Of a stretch of 64,000 bases of DNA, positions 34,790-46,610 are shown in pieces. The notes below the pieces were generated by a model. The model did no database searches and was not told the DNA's origin. It was given only the letters and a program-made list of their open reading frames with translations. This DNA comes from Dryomyza anilis. Its lineage: Eukaryota; Arthropoda; Insecta; Diptera; Dryomyzidae. Where the stretch lies: NCBI GenBank assembly GCA_951804985.1, contig OX638134.1, positions 4,464,001 to 4,528,000 of the forward strand. The letters are read 5' to 3'. Each line of letters starts with the position of its first letter. Position 1 is the stretch's first letter. The position numbers and the translations under genes were made by a program.

Positions 34790-37700
34790 TCACACCTCTG
34801 TGCTGTGCGTTTGTATGCGTACTTTCTTCACGCTCCCATTACGATTCATAGGCGGCGAATGTCCCGAACCCGAAAATCCCGGATTCTGTATACCCAGTGT
34901 ATTGTCCGGCCGTGGTCGTGGCTTCTTTAGACTGGAACGCAACGGCGAACGTGTCACCGACTCAATGGTGGAACCGTTCGAGACGCTGGTCAATGTTGTG
35001 CTCATCGAGGCGACACTGCCGCCATTGCGTATACCGCTATAGGGTTTGCCGGATGCATCCGTTACGGAAACGCCTTCGAGAAGAAAAATTATTATAATAT
35101 AAAATTTTTATACGGTATGCCTCTTACCATTTCTAGAGCGTGGTTCCTTATAACCCGGATTATTATAGGTTGTCGCACTCTCCGGTGAAGTCGCATTGGG
35201 CACACCCATTGTCGGATCGCCGCCGGGTCGTCGTGAGAACAGCACGTCGTAGAGCGAGGCCACAAAGAGCGCTATTGTCAAAACAATGACAACGATCTGT
35301 AGAAATTTGACAGTTTATTAGTAATGTTTAAAATACATGTCGTAATTTTAACAGTTCTATTTTTGTAAAATTTACATATTGAGCATGAATCCTCTTTAAA
35401 AATATTTTAAACCCTAAATTAATAGGTAAAAAGTATAATAACTTTGATCATCTATTTGTAACACACCCCAGTGTGGCTGGTATGGAAAAATACATATGTT
35501 TTATCACCGTTTCCTCCTGAGTCTATTTGCCGATCTGTATGTCCGTCTGTCTGTGAACATCACGATAACAAGAAATCAAGAAGAGCAATATCAATGAAAC
35601 TGAAAACTTAGATTACTTGTTAACCTACCCTGCTGTTATTAAAAATGGATATTATCGGTCGAGAAAAACCTCTGATTCGTTCTACTTTTGTATATATACT
35701 CTATATAACAGAATGGCAGAATATTACTTAATCGTCGAATTGGAGCCTTTGAACTCACCTCACCTAGCTTTTGTCCCTGTCTCGTATAATTAAAGTATTC
35801 CCTTATTTATCAATAATTGGAATCTGTTACCGGGAGCCTGAGAAATCGAATGTCTAACTTAAAATAGCTGCATTTTTTTTAACAATCTTCGTAGAGCTCT
35901 CAAACTTTGCACAATTGTAATCATACTAATGTACTTTAAAATTGTTTTTGAATGATTAAAATCGGTCCCCCAGAGGTCTAATATAGCAGTTTACTTTAAA
36001 TAGCTATAGCTTCGTAGTTACTTCGAACTTTGTACTTTTTATGTTTAAAGCAAATTCTCTAAATCTGCTTTAAAAGTAACTCAGCTTATTTCTCATAAAA
36101 CTCACCTGTAAGTAAAAGGAAACACCATGTGACACCCGAAAACCATATGTTTTTCGTTCGTCGATTTGCAGCGCAAACATAACAGTCGCAATGATGGCCA
36201 GCATGCCTGTCAAATAGAGATAAAAACAGCAATATTATTACTCAGCAATTGACAAACAATTTAACTTACCGCCAATCAGTGCCAACACCATTTTAAAAAC
36301 CACCAGTGTTGTGTAACGCATGACGACTTTTTCACGTGACGAGATCATTGCATTTTGTATCACTGCCAAAATGCAAAATATACCCAGCGCAGCTGAGCTC
36401 AGCACAGCCAATAGACCGCTGATCGTAAAGGCAGCTAAATGGGGGCAGAAGAAATGGTTTAAAAGATTTACTAAATGAAATTTGGCAACGTCGCCGCGTT
36501 ACTCACATGTAAGTCGAAATTTGGAGACATCGGTGCCGCATTTCTCACGATTGTAGGTTAGTTGTTTGCAGACTTTAAAGGGTCCAAAATACCCGCGATC
36601 TAAATCGAAGCCACCTATAAGAAGAATCAAAATATGTTTAAAGTTCAAAATTTCTCAAAAATAAAAAGTGATTAGTAGTAATTTTAATTTTTTCAAAAAA
36701 AAAAAAGAAAATTAAATTCGAAACGATTTCAACACGCAGAAAACACAAATTGATTGTTGTGATAATATCATAATATAATTCGATATATGATTGTAATCTC
36801 ATTTTCATCTCATTTCTACTGTTTATGATTTCTGTTTTATCATATAATGCTTCTATGTCATAATATTATTCCTGCACCCAGAAAAAAATTCCCTCAAATT
36901 TCACTAAGAGTGAAAGGGTATATTCAGTTTGGTACGCCGTTTGTAACACCCAGAAGGAAGCATCTCCGGTATGGAAAAGTATATATATTCTTGATCAGCA
37001 TGACCTCCTGAGTCGATTTAGTCGATTGAAATCCCTACTACTTAAAAAATTGAAAATCTAGATGAATGAAACTGATAACTTAGATTACTTATATACCTAC
37101 GCTGTATGTGCGAAAAAATTGGCTAGATCGGTTCATTGTGACCTGTGATCTGACCATTTATATTAAAATACCATATAAAATTTACATCTACAGCTCAATT
37201 TTACTGTTTACGTGCTTAGGAAAACTTTTTTGGTCAAATATATATTGACTTAATGACAAATACATGAAAATAATGTTTTCCCACGAAACGACTTGTGGTT
37301 CCCAAAAAAAAAAATCGAAATTCGGTACACCTACCCATTTGTAAATATGGGTATCAAATGAATGGAAATTCTTCAGTGATTGAAAGTTTGTAGTTAATTT
37401 CAGGATTCGTATTCCCTGGTGACCTATATACCACTTTGAATAGTGTAGGGTATGTATAGTCGGCTTAGACCGACTATAATTTTGAATTTTGGTTTTAATT
37501 TTGATTTTTTTTTTTAATTTAATTTTTTTTTTTTATTAATTTTTTATTTCAAACTTAACGAAGAATTAGTAAAACCATTAATAATACGATTTGGATTAAA
37601 TGAATGAAATCTTCCATATGACGAATCTTGTAGTTAATGAAAAAATTCATAATATTGATGAATAAAATCTTCATATTGAATATTTTTTCTTCTGTGTACT

Positions 37701-38002
37701 ATAATCCTAAATAATAATATGTTCCACTTTTACGTAATTCGAACCACTTTTACGTAATATGATAAACTGTAAAAAATCAAATATTATTCTACAAATCCCA
37801 TTAAAAACATTATTCAAAACTTTTCCATTTTAAAAAAATTTTATTCAGTTTTTTCACATGAATTAGTTTTGTATTACTCACCATTTGCACTGTCATAATA
37901 GCCCCAAATGGGAATTCCAATTGCAGCCGATGCCAAGCCGAAGCAAACGAAACCCAGACAGGTTACACCTGCAGCATAAAGAGCGGTTCTTGATTTGGCC
38001 AT
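34790..38002 (-). CDS. Four-transmembrane claudin/PMP22-like protein, six coding exons
   Basis: A predicted membrane protein of 315 residues. Exons on the minus strand are 38002-37882, 36614-36507, 36434-36270, 36206-36106, 35296-35128 and 35073-34790. All joins have GT-AG sites and keep frame (phases 1, 1, 1, 0, 1). Hydrophobic segments lie at about residues 9-30, 78-103, 117-143 and 162-183. The first loop has W33, then GYFGPFKVC with C56 and a second cysteine C66, resembling the claudin W-G-x-x-C-C signature. The tail of about 130 residues is Ser/Pro/Arg-rich and ends STEV, a class I PDZ ligand. Such proteins act in septate junctions or related membrane contacts in insects; which one this is cannot be told. 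The frame is open upstream of the ATG to a possible acceptor at 38033-38034 (adding LANNYADHWK), so an earlier coding exon may be missing. Introns 1 and 4 are the long ones; intron 4 and intron 1 hold dispersed repeats. Confidence 0.9.
35455..35700 (+). repeat. Dispersed repeat family R, copy 3, in an intron of the claudin-like gene
   Basis: Contains ATGGAAAAATACATATG, CCTCCTGAGTC, GTCCGTCTGTCTGTGAACAT, CACGATAACAAGAAATCAAG and GAAACTGAAAACTTAGATTA. These blocks match in order those at 36960-37110, so two copies sit in the same gene's introns. Confidence 0.55.
36905..37470 (+). repeat. Dispersed repeat family R, copy 4, in an intron of the claudin-like gene
   Basis: The longest copy. It starts near GGGTATATTCAG and GTTTGTAACACCCAG, continues through GTATGGAAAAGTATATATAT, TTCTTGATCAGCATGACC, ATATACCTACGCTG and TGACCTGTGATCTGACCA, and ends near TAGTGTAGGGTATGTATAG and GACCGACTATA. 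The wording (TTTGTAACACC, then AGTATATATATTCTTGATC) resembles interspersed repeats common in fly genomes. The class was not determined. Confidence 0.6.
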
Positions 38003-38032
38003 TTTCCAGTGATCAGCATAATTGTTGGCCAA

Positions 38033-38709
38033 CTGAAATGCAAGCTGTTTTTTGTGATTTTATTTATTTTTTTATTTTTTATTTTGTGTAAAACACTACG
38101 TGACACGACCGACTAGTGCTAGTGATGCTTTTCGGGGCAAAAAGCAGTTGTTGAGATCAAAACTGTAAAAGAGCAAAGTACAAAATTTATTAAATTATTA
38201 ATTATAGTTAATTTTTTAAAAATGTTTTTATTTTTTTATTTTTTGTATTTGTTAACTATACAAAATATAATTTGTTTATTTAATAATGATTAATACATAA
38301 ACAACGCGATTTTAGGCAATTTAATTCAAATCTGTTGTTGTTTTTCAAACGTAAATTATTTTTCCCAATGAGTTAATTAATTTTTAGTTTTTGCAAAATG
38401 TTTATCGATCACTTGGTGGTTTGTATATTTTTCATACAGTAAATTTGCACAGTTGGCAACCAAGTTGATTTGAACTATATACATTGAGAACTACTGTTTG
38501 TCGACCTTGATGTTTATAAATGTGTTATACAGTATTTACGCAATAGAGATAGTTGCATTTTAAATAGTTGAAATTAGATGCAGCTACAAAATAAAATAAA
38601 TATGTTTGTGACTCGTTGTAATACGAGTTGCACAAATAAATCAATGAACGAAGCGCCATTGATGGGCATTGATTTAAATCGAAGACAGAGGCAACTGAGA
38701 GAAAGGTTA
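38033..38709. other. Upstream flank of the claudin-like gene
   Basis: AT-rich DNA with no clear promoter. A first exon for the claudin-like gene was not located here. Confidence 0.35.
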
Positions 38710-40500
38710 AGTTAAATGATGAATTAACTGTTGACATAACTGAGGACCGAATCGTTAATAGAACAGCTGACTGCGGACAGAGCAGCTGACCAAACAGCTG
38801 ATAAAACAGGGAACAAAAACGACGAAATAACAGTTGATATAACAGAGGACTTAACAGCAGACATAGCAGAGGACATAACTGCTGATATAACAGTGAACAG
38901 AACTTCATACATAACAAATAAGAGAACGGCAAAAAGAACATAACAGCAAACTGCAGACATAACCGATGACATAAATGATGACCGAATAGAACTTCGAAAA
39001 GAACCGACGACATAATAAAGGACAGGTCAGTTAATATAACGCCTGACTGCTGACAGAGCAGCTTACCAAACAGCTGATAAAACACAGAACAAGAAGGCGT
39101 AAAGAACAGTTGACATAACAGAGGACAGAACTGCAGACATAGCAGAGAACATAACTGCTGATATAACAGAGAACAGAACTTATCAGCAGAACAAATAAGA
39201 GAACGGCAAAAAGAACATAACTGAGAACTGCAGACATAACCGAGGACATAACTGATGACCGAATAGAACTTCGAAAATAACCGACGACATAATAGAGGAC
39301 AGATCAGTTAATATAACGCCTGACTGCTGACAGAGCAACTGACCAAACAGCTGATAAAAGACAGAACAAGAAGGCGTAAACAACAGTTGACATAACAGAG
39401 GACATAACTGCAGACATAGCAGAGGACATAACTGCTGATATAACTTAGAACAGAACTTCATACAGAACAAATAAGAGAACGACAAAAAGAACATAACTGA
39501 GAACTGCAGACATAACCGAGGACATAACTGATGACCGAACAGAGAACAGAACTTCGGAAAGAACAGACGACATAATAGAGGATAGGCCAGTTAATGTAAC
39601 GCCTGACTGCTGACCAAACAGCTGATAAAAGACTGTAGAAAACCGCGGAAAGAACAGATGTCGTAACAAAGGACATAATTGCAGACATAGCAGAGAACAT
39701 AACTGCTGATATATCGGAGGACTGAACATGTGACAGCACAAATAACAAAACCGCGGTAAGATCAGATGACATAACAGAGGGCAGAACAGCTAACTGAACA
39801 GCATAAAGACCAGCGGAAATTCAAATCATAACAGAGGACTTAGCTGTTGACAGAATAGAGAACATAACTTCGGAAAGAACATTTGACATAACAGAGGAAA
39901 TAACTGCAGACATATCAGATAAGATAACTACTTATATAACAGAGGGCAAAACATCTGACAGCAGAAATAGCAGGACCGCTGAACGATCTGTTGACATAAC
40001 AGAATACTGAACTGCAGACAGAACGACATAAAGATCAGCGGAAAGATCAAATAGCAGAGCACAGAACTGCAGTCATAACAGAGGACATAACTGCTGATAT
40101 AACAGAGGATAAATCTGATATAACAGAGGATATAACTTCTGACAGAACAAATAATAGAACTGCGAACAGAACATAACAGAGAACTGCAGACATAACAGAG
40201 GACAGAACTGCTTATATATCGACAAGACATGTGACATCACAAATAACAGAACAACGGAAAGATCAGATGACATAACAGAGGGAAGAATTACTGACTTTAA
40301 TACCATAACAGATAACTTCAGACAGATAACAGATAACGTTATAATGCCTGACTGCTGACAGATCAGATGACCAAACAGTTGATAAAACACAGAACTAGAA
40401 GGCGTAAAGAACAGTTGACATAACAGAAGACAGAACTGCAGACATAGCAGAGGACATAACTTCAGATATAACAGAGGACAGAACAGATAACATGTAACAA
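38710..40500 (-). repeat. Satellite with about 277-bp higher-order period built from 15-bp words
   Basis: Words like GACATAACAGAGGAC repeat at about 15-base spacing. They are organised in a higher-order unit marked by AGAGAACGGCAAAAAGAACA at 38921, 39198 and 39474 (spacing 277 and 276) and by GCCTGACTGCTGAC words. Later units are more scrambled to about 40490. On the minus strand the 15-base period gives long frames (up to 186 codons) of Ser, Val, Leu, Cys and Tyr repeats; these look like repeat translation, not genes. It lies upstream of the claudin-like gene. Confidence 0.85.
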
Positions 40501-42000
40501 AAGTAAAATTCCGCATTCAATATAAATTTTTAAACGTATTTAAATTTTTGTGGATGTAATTTTGTAGTTATTTCCAACTTTTCCACACTGAGATTCGAAT
40601 ATATGACTTTCTAAAAAAGACAAAAACTCTAAAGAACCTAGGTCGAACACTCTCGAACATTTTTTTTTAGTTCTGCAGGTTATGTCGGTTATATTTGTGG
40701 GCTCTACCATTGAAGACCGAATTCGAATTTGAAGGAAAGATTAACAATTGTAGATTTAATTTGTTTGCCTGGAGGTAAAGTCATAGATATTTTTTAATGT
40801 TAGCAGTTCCGGGATTTGATCTGAGGACTTTTTTGTATGTCCTAAGCACTAAGCGCGGACACTTTACGATTTACAATATTTTTAAACAAAACTACTGAAA
40901 ACTGACAGAAGGAAAGATGACAGTACATCACCGGAAATAACTGACAAAAAAGCTGATTTATAATAATTTTAAACTGGAGAATTTTGACAAAATCCAAATT
41001 ACAACTTAGATATCATTTGATAGAACAGTTGGTCTGAAGAGCAAATAATTAAAAAAACAGTTGCGATAAGGAAATACGGAACAGTTACACTGAAGTGATG
41101 ACTAAATATATGACAAAACATTTGATTTTCGCGAAATACAACTTTGACAATTTTATACGCACAAAATTTTGGCAAAACAGCTGTTTTTAATTCCCTACAC
41201 TATTATATTAAGATGACAGTTAAAACATAACTTTTATATTTATTATATTTATATTTAAAAAGTAAAATATTAAAATAAATATAGAAATATAGAGCTAAAA
41301 TTAATGAATTTCTATTTATAAAAGTGTTTTCTCTCAATTATCCCCTTTCACAGTTAATATAAAACAAATCGTATATGTCGCCATCAATTATCGCTTAAAC
41401 AAATTCAAATATTTCAAATTATTAAAGCGCCCAAATATTAGTTTCTGACCTCATTCAATAAATTTCAGCTTGAGGTGTTACTTAATGCACTCAATTAAAA
41501 TTAAATCGCACTTTCGTAGTTTTACGATGGCTGTCAAAGTTAAATGTCAAACTGAAAGGTCAGATTTGCGCTACTTCGGCAATGCTGTGGCAGTCAAACC
41601 TCTTCTTCTCTAACATGAATTTGCACTCAATGGCGCTCACGAGTAAGGAAAATTACTTTCTTAGTATTTCTTAAATTTTCTTTCGGTCTTTCATATCAAT
41701 TAATCAAGTGGCTACGCTGTGAGTGTGTGTTGCAAGAGGGGCAGAGAGTTGCCAATAGTTTTTGATTAATTTCTCTCTAATTTATATAGTTAAATATTGT
41801 AAAGTTTGAACAGCAAATCTAAACTGAGCAAACATAACCGAAACATACAAATATCATATATAAACCGATCTCAAAAATTAGTTTTAAACCTAGTTTTAAA
41901 CGGATGTTAAAACGTATAAAAATAATTAATAAAATTAAAACAGATATATATTTTTTTAATAATGATAAATCTGTTTTTATTTATATTTTCATTAAAATTA
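40501..42000. other. AT-rich intergenic DNA with one balanced stretch
   Basis: No gene is supported. The stretch 41515-41650 has leader-like composition and a TTTGACAGCCATCG word on the minus strand, and might be an untranslated first exon of the claudin-like gene. A GAGTTGCCAAT word at 41746-41756 faces TTGGCAACTCTG at 42013-42024. Confidence 0.3.
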
Positions 42001-42720
42001 AAATTTACAGCATTGGCAACTCTGCCACTTGTAGTGTGCCCTACTCAATGGGCGGCCATGTACGACATGCTCATAAATGTTCAATGGGTCAATTGTGCAA
42101 TTAATAAAATTATGCTAACGACAACGACATCTACGCCTCATAGATTTGTTTTTCCCGAGTCAATTTGCTCGTTATTGCAGCATAATTTCCCAAGACATTA
42201 CCGAACCTCTTTGCACAGGCTTTATACAGTGCCATTCATTACACAGGAATTACACAGACATTACACAAATATTAAACAGTCATTACCAAGTGAATGAAGA
42301 GCTTTTATTATAATTAGAAAATAAATAATATTAATGTCTATATGGACAACACATTCCTTTAAGTATTTGTGCAAAAATGTGTCTGGTTAAACCACTTATG
42401 ATCGAAAGGGAGGGCAAATTTTATATGAGTTGCCCCGGGGGCAACGGGCGCGTGTCACGTTATTTGCATACAAATTGTTGGCTTGGGTTTTTATGCCCAC
42501 ACAATTGATGATTAAGTGCGCAATATATATATTTTTTATATGTTCTTCTTATGCGCTTCTCCAGCTTTCAATCGAGTCGGTTGAGTCTGAATGTGTTTTG
42601 ATTTGTTTTTTTTTATTACTATCTGGCATCGCTTATTTCTTATGCATTGCAGGCAATTTGGAGACAGGGCAGTGATGAATCTACTACTCACACAGCTTTT
42701 TGTAGTGTCTGTCTTTGGAT
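42001..42720. other. Balanced-composition island
   Basis: The open frames (41962-42297 plus and others) have no recognised domain. A strong short palindrome, GTTGCCCC facing GGGGCAAC with one base between, lies at 42429-42445. The island is likely regulatory. Confidence 0.3.
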
Positions 42721-42839
42721 TTTTTTGTGATTCAGATAAAAAATGAAATAAAATCATTTCGCTGAAATGTGTTTATGAACTTTTAGAAGCACTTATATAA
42801 ATCAAAATTGTAAATTTTAATAAAATATGCAAAATTAAA

Positions 42840-44950
42840 AATAAAAAACTGTTCCCAAAATATAAAATTTTGTAAGAATTTTTTAATTAAATGTGTTTAT
42901 GAGCTTTAAAGGCATTTATATAAATTAAAAGGTGAAATTTTAATAGAAATTAAAAAAAAAAACTGTTCTCACATTATAAAAATTGACTTTTCGCATATTT
43001 TTAAGATTTACAATTTTTTTTATTATAAAAACTGTTTCCATGTGCATTTTAGTAAAAAAAAACTCTTCTCACTTGCTTAAATATAACAGATAACGGCTTT
43101 AATTAACTCTACTTTTTTCTATTTACTCTTTTCCTGATTTAATATAAACTGTTTCCACTTACAAACTTTTTTTAATCCAAAAAAGAAGGACGCTTTAAAT
43201 ATTATATAAAATTTTGTAAGAATATTTTTATATTGAAATGTGTTTATGAGCATTTATAAAAACCGAAAATTTTAATTTTTACTACAATAATATTTTTCTT
43301 ATATTTTAAAGATGAGTACTACCTTTTCTAACTTTAATACTGTTCCCTTGTGAAGTGTTTTGTAAAAAACTGTTATCACATACTTAAATATTACAATTAT
43401 CGTCTTGTACTTTTATAAGATGCCACTATTTCCCAGTTTAATCTTTTTTTTTATAAAAAAAAACTGTCCCACTTGCTAACTTTTGTTAAAACAAACATGT
43501 GTAACTATTTTAAATTTATGACACATGATATACAACTGTTCCCACCACATAATTTGAACTAACATCGATTGAAATTACTTGTTATCATTTACTAAATTAC
43601 AAAAATAAACTCTGAAAAGCTGAAAACTATTCTTAGCAAAATACATTCTATGAAATATTTAATTTGTTTATTTCATGAAATCTATTTGCATTTGCAAACA
43701 TTTGTTAATATGAACTGTTCCCACTTCTGTAATATTCATTTTAATTGTTTGCTTATTTAACTTTATTTAATTACTGTTCTCACTTTATTTAATTACTGTT
43801 CTCACTTTATTTAATTACTAATTAATAAAACAATTAATAAAACAACATATTTACAATTTAATAAAATTTTAAAACATTACAAAATTATTCAATTTTTTTA
43901 TATGAAAATTGTTCCCACTGACAAACATTAATTAAGAATTACTTTTTCTCCCTTCAGTACAATACTAACATTTATAAAAAATTTATAAAAGTAAGTAAGT
44001 AAGTATGCAAATATATAAAAAGCTTCTTTCACAGAAGTATTTTTTATAAGACGCATTTATTATTTAAGAAAAACTTTTGTTAGAACAAACTGTTCTCACT
44101 ACTCTAAAATAACTTTTCTAATTACATAAAATCATTCTTAAGTGAAATTTCTTTCTAATTATTTTCGCATATAAAAATATAAAAAGTGAACTGTTCTCAC
44201 TATGTATATTACATTTATTATTTAAAATAAAAACTGTTTCCACTTTTAAATATACATTTTTTCGCTTTTCACCTACTAAAATATAAAACTAAACTGTTCT
44301 CAATTTAATAAAGTACTTCTCACTACTGTAAAATGCCTTTTCTAGTTCAAAAAAAATCTATATTATTTGAAATTTCTTTCTAACTGCTTTCACATGAAAA
44401 ATATTTCACATGAAAAATATAAAAATATGTAAAAATTACTTTTTATTAAAAATTAAAACTGTTCCCACCATTAAATATACATTTTTGCCATTTTCCATCT
44501 ACTAATATATAAAACTAAACTGTTCTCAATTTAATGAAGTACTTCTCATTACTGCAAAATGCCTTTTCTAGTTTAAAAAAATCGATATTATTTGAAATTT
44601 CTTTCTAACTGTTTTCACATGAAAAATATAAAAAGTAAACTTTTCCCACTATGTAAAAATTACTTCTTATTAAAAATAAAAACTGTTCCCATCATTAAAT
44701 ATACATTTTTGTCGCTTTCCATCTACTAATATATAAAACTAAACTGTTCTCAATTTAATGAAGTACTTTTTAGCATAACTTTTAAAATAATATTCTCACT
44801 TCAGTTAATTTTTTTTAAATTAAACATCTTTAATACACTTTTGCTTAATTTAAAAATTTCTTTCTATTCTCATTTTTTTATAACATAAAAAATAAACTGT
44901 TTTAACTATATAATAAAATACATAAAAAAACTGTTCCCACTTTTGTTTAA
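42840..44950 (+). repeat. Irregular cluster of about 24 AAACTGTTCYCAC motifs
   Basis: Variants of AAACTGTTCYCACTT occur near 42846, 42960, 43028, 43060, 43146, 43339, 43366, 43461, 43534, 43712, 43771, 43794, 43906, 44089, 44188, 44230, 44290, 44456, 44514, 44636, 44680, 44740, 44895 and 44929, all in one orientation. Spacing is irregular (about 23 to 190 bases) and the filler is AT-rich and largely dissimilar, unlike a simple tandem array. Many copies contain TTCYCAC, the reverse of the GTGRGAA core known for CSL/Su(H) proteins. Function is unknown. Confidence 0.7.
44240..44780 (+). repeat. Tandem repeat of about 220-225 bp within the motif cluster
   Basis: The order AAATATACATTTTT, TCTACTAATATATAAAACTA, AACTGTTCTCAATTTAAT, AAGTACTTCTCA, AATGCCTTTTCTAGTT and TTGAAATTTCTTTCTAACTG repeats starting near 44248, 44474 and 44698. 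This accounts for six to eight of the motif copies, but not for the irregular ones upstream. Confidence 0.7.
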
Positions 44951-45834
44951 TTTAACGATTTTTTTATTTAAACAATATTTAAAATAAATACCTTACATTT
45001 GTATGTCATTTATTTATTTTCCCACATGCCTTCCGGCCTCTAATAACCAAGAACAACAACAACAATAAAAGTAGCAGCAGCAGCTCTTCTTACAGCGCTT
45101 TATAAGCCGCGAATCCGTTAGATTTGCTTTAAGCTGCAACCATTAACTATGGCGACAACACACATTACATTTGCTACAACAAATACAAAAACGACAACCA
45201 CAAGTATTTGTTTATTTGCAGATAATCTCGTATTTTTACTGTCGTCAATGACAAAGCGACGCAACAATTGACAACGACGACGACTACAACGACGAAGAGT
45301 AGAACAACAAGTAATAAGAACAACAATCACTAGTCTAACATGCAATTAACCACAACAATTTTGTTAAAACAATAAAATAGACATCAACCAACAATCAAAT
45401 AAAATAAAGGAATTCCAAAAACAATAAGAAGGAAAACTATTTTGCAAATCCCGAAACAAACGACGACACACAGTGGGACAGTGTGTAACTAATATGGGTG
45501 AAAATTTTCATATTAAACCTCAGACAATTTTTTTAAATTTAAAAGTTTCAAATTCTTTTTACGCCCTCTCAAACCCCAAAATTATTTCACAATTATTAAG
45601 TCACATTTTTAGTCACAACTTTTGAAAAATCTTTAATAATTCTTTATCATTTTTCCATTATAAAAACCGCGATTATTTACTTAAAAATAAATATAAATTT
45701 TCAGATTTTGTTTGCGTTTTTATTCAGTTTTTAATAACCGACAATATCTTCCATATTTACAATTTAAACCATTTGGGTGTATGGGAAGTACCATGCCAAC
45801 TATACCATTTACAAATTTAATTCAGAAAAGATCA
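44951..45834. other. Island with CAA/CAG/GAC triplet runs, then AT-rich DNA
   Basis: The stretch 45030-45470 contains AACAACAACAAC, GCAGCAGCAG and ACGACGACGAC runs. No frame is convincing. The remainder is AT-rich and featureless. Confidence 0.3.
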
Positions 45835-46500
45835 ATTGAAATCAGAAATTCCAGTTGTAATTCAAAAAACATCATTTGTAATTCATAAATTCCTTTTGAA
45901 ATTCATAAGATATCAATTGTAATTCAAAAATTCCATTTGAAATTCGACAGACATGAATCATAATTCAGAAAATCCATATGAAATTCAAGAGACATCAATT
46001 GTGATTCAGAAAATCTATTTGAAATTCAAAAGACATCAATTGTAATTCAAAAATTCCAGTTGTAATTCAAAAAATATGAATTGTAATTCAGAAATTCTAT
46101 TTGAAATTCGACAGACATGAATCGTAATTCAGAAAATCCATATGTAATTCAAAAGACATCAATTGTGATTCAGAAAATCTATTTGAAGTTCTAAAGACAT
46201 CAATTGTAATTCAGAAATTGCATTTAAAATAAAATTGAAGTCAATTGTAATTCATAAATTCCATTTAAAATTTAAAAGACGTCAATTGTAATTTAGAAAA
46301 TCTATTTGAAATTCAAAAGACATCAATTGTAATTCATAAATTCCATTTGGATATTCAAAAGACGTCAATTGTAATTCAGAAAATCCATTTGGATATTTAA
46401 AAGACGTCAATTGTAATTTAGAAATTCAATTTAAAATTCAAAAGACATCAATTATAATTTATAAATTTCTTTAGAAATTCAAAAAAACGTCAAATGTAAT
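45835..46500 (+). repeat. Tandem repeat, unit about 40 bp, with CAATTG palindromes
   Basis: The phrase AGACATCAATTGTAATTCAG followed by AAATTCCATTTGAAATTCAA recurs about sixteen times with substitutions. It is followed at 46510-46610 by a TATATATTTAAG microsatellite. Confidence 0.85.
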
Positions 46501-46610
46501 TAATAAATTATTAATTTAGTATATATATTTAAGTATATATATTAGTATATATATTTAAGTATATATATATTAGTATGTATATTTAAGTATAAATATTTAA
46601 ATATTATATA

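Noticed and set aside
34559..34930. Plus-strand gene rich in RYMSRYI repeats
   Set aside because: The first half translates the CACGTT repeat, and the second half is antisense to the last coding exon of the claudin-like gene.
37885..38091. Plus-strand frame over the first claudin-like exon
   Set aside because: It is antisense to a well-supported exon with conserved protein features and splice sites.
38525..40516. Multi-pass membrane protein genes suggested by long minus-strand frames
   Set aside because: The frames overlap each other in different phases and consist only of translated 15-base repeat words. The higher-order period is not a multiple of three.
41739..42024. hAT-type element bounded by AGAGTTGCCAAT and TTGGCAACTCTG
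   Set aside because: The ends are inverted, but no matching 8-bp target duplication was found and the interior shows no relation to the other candidate, so it is not called as an element.
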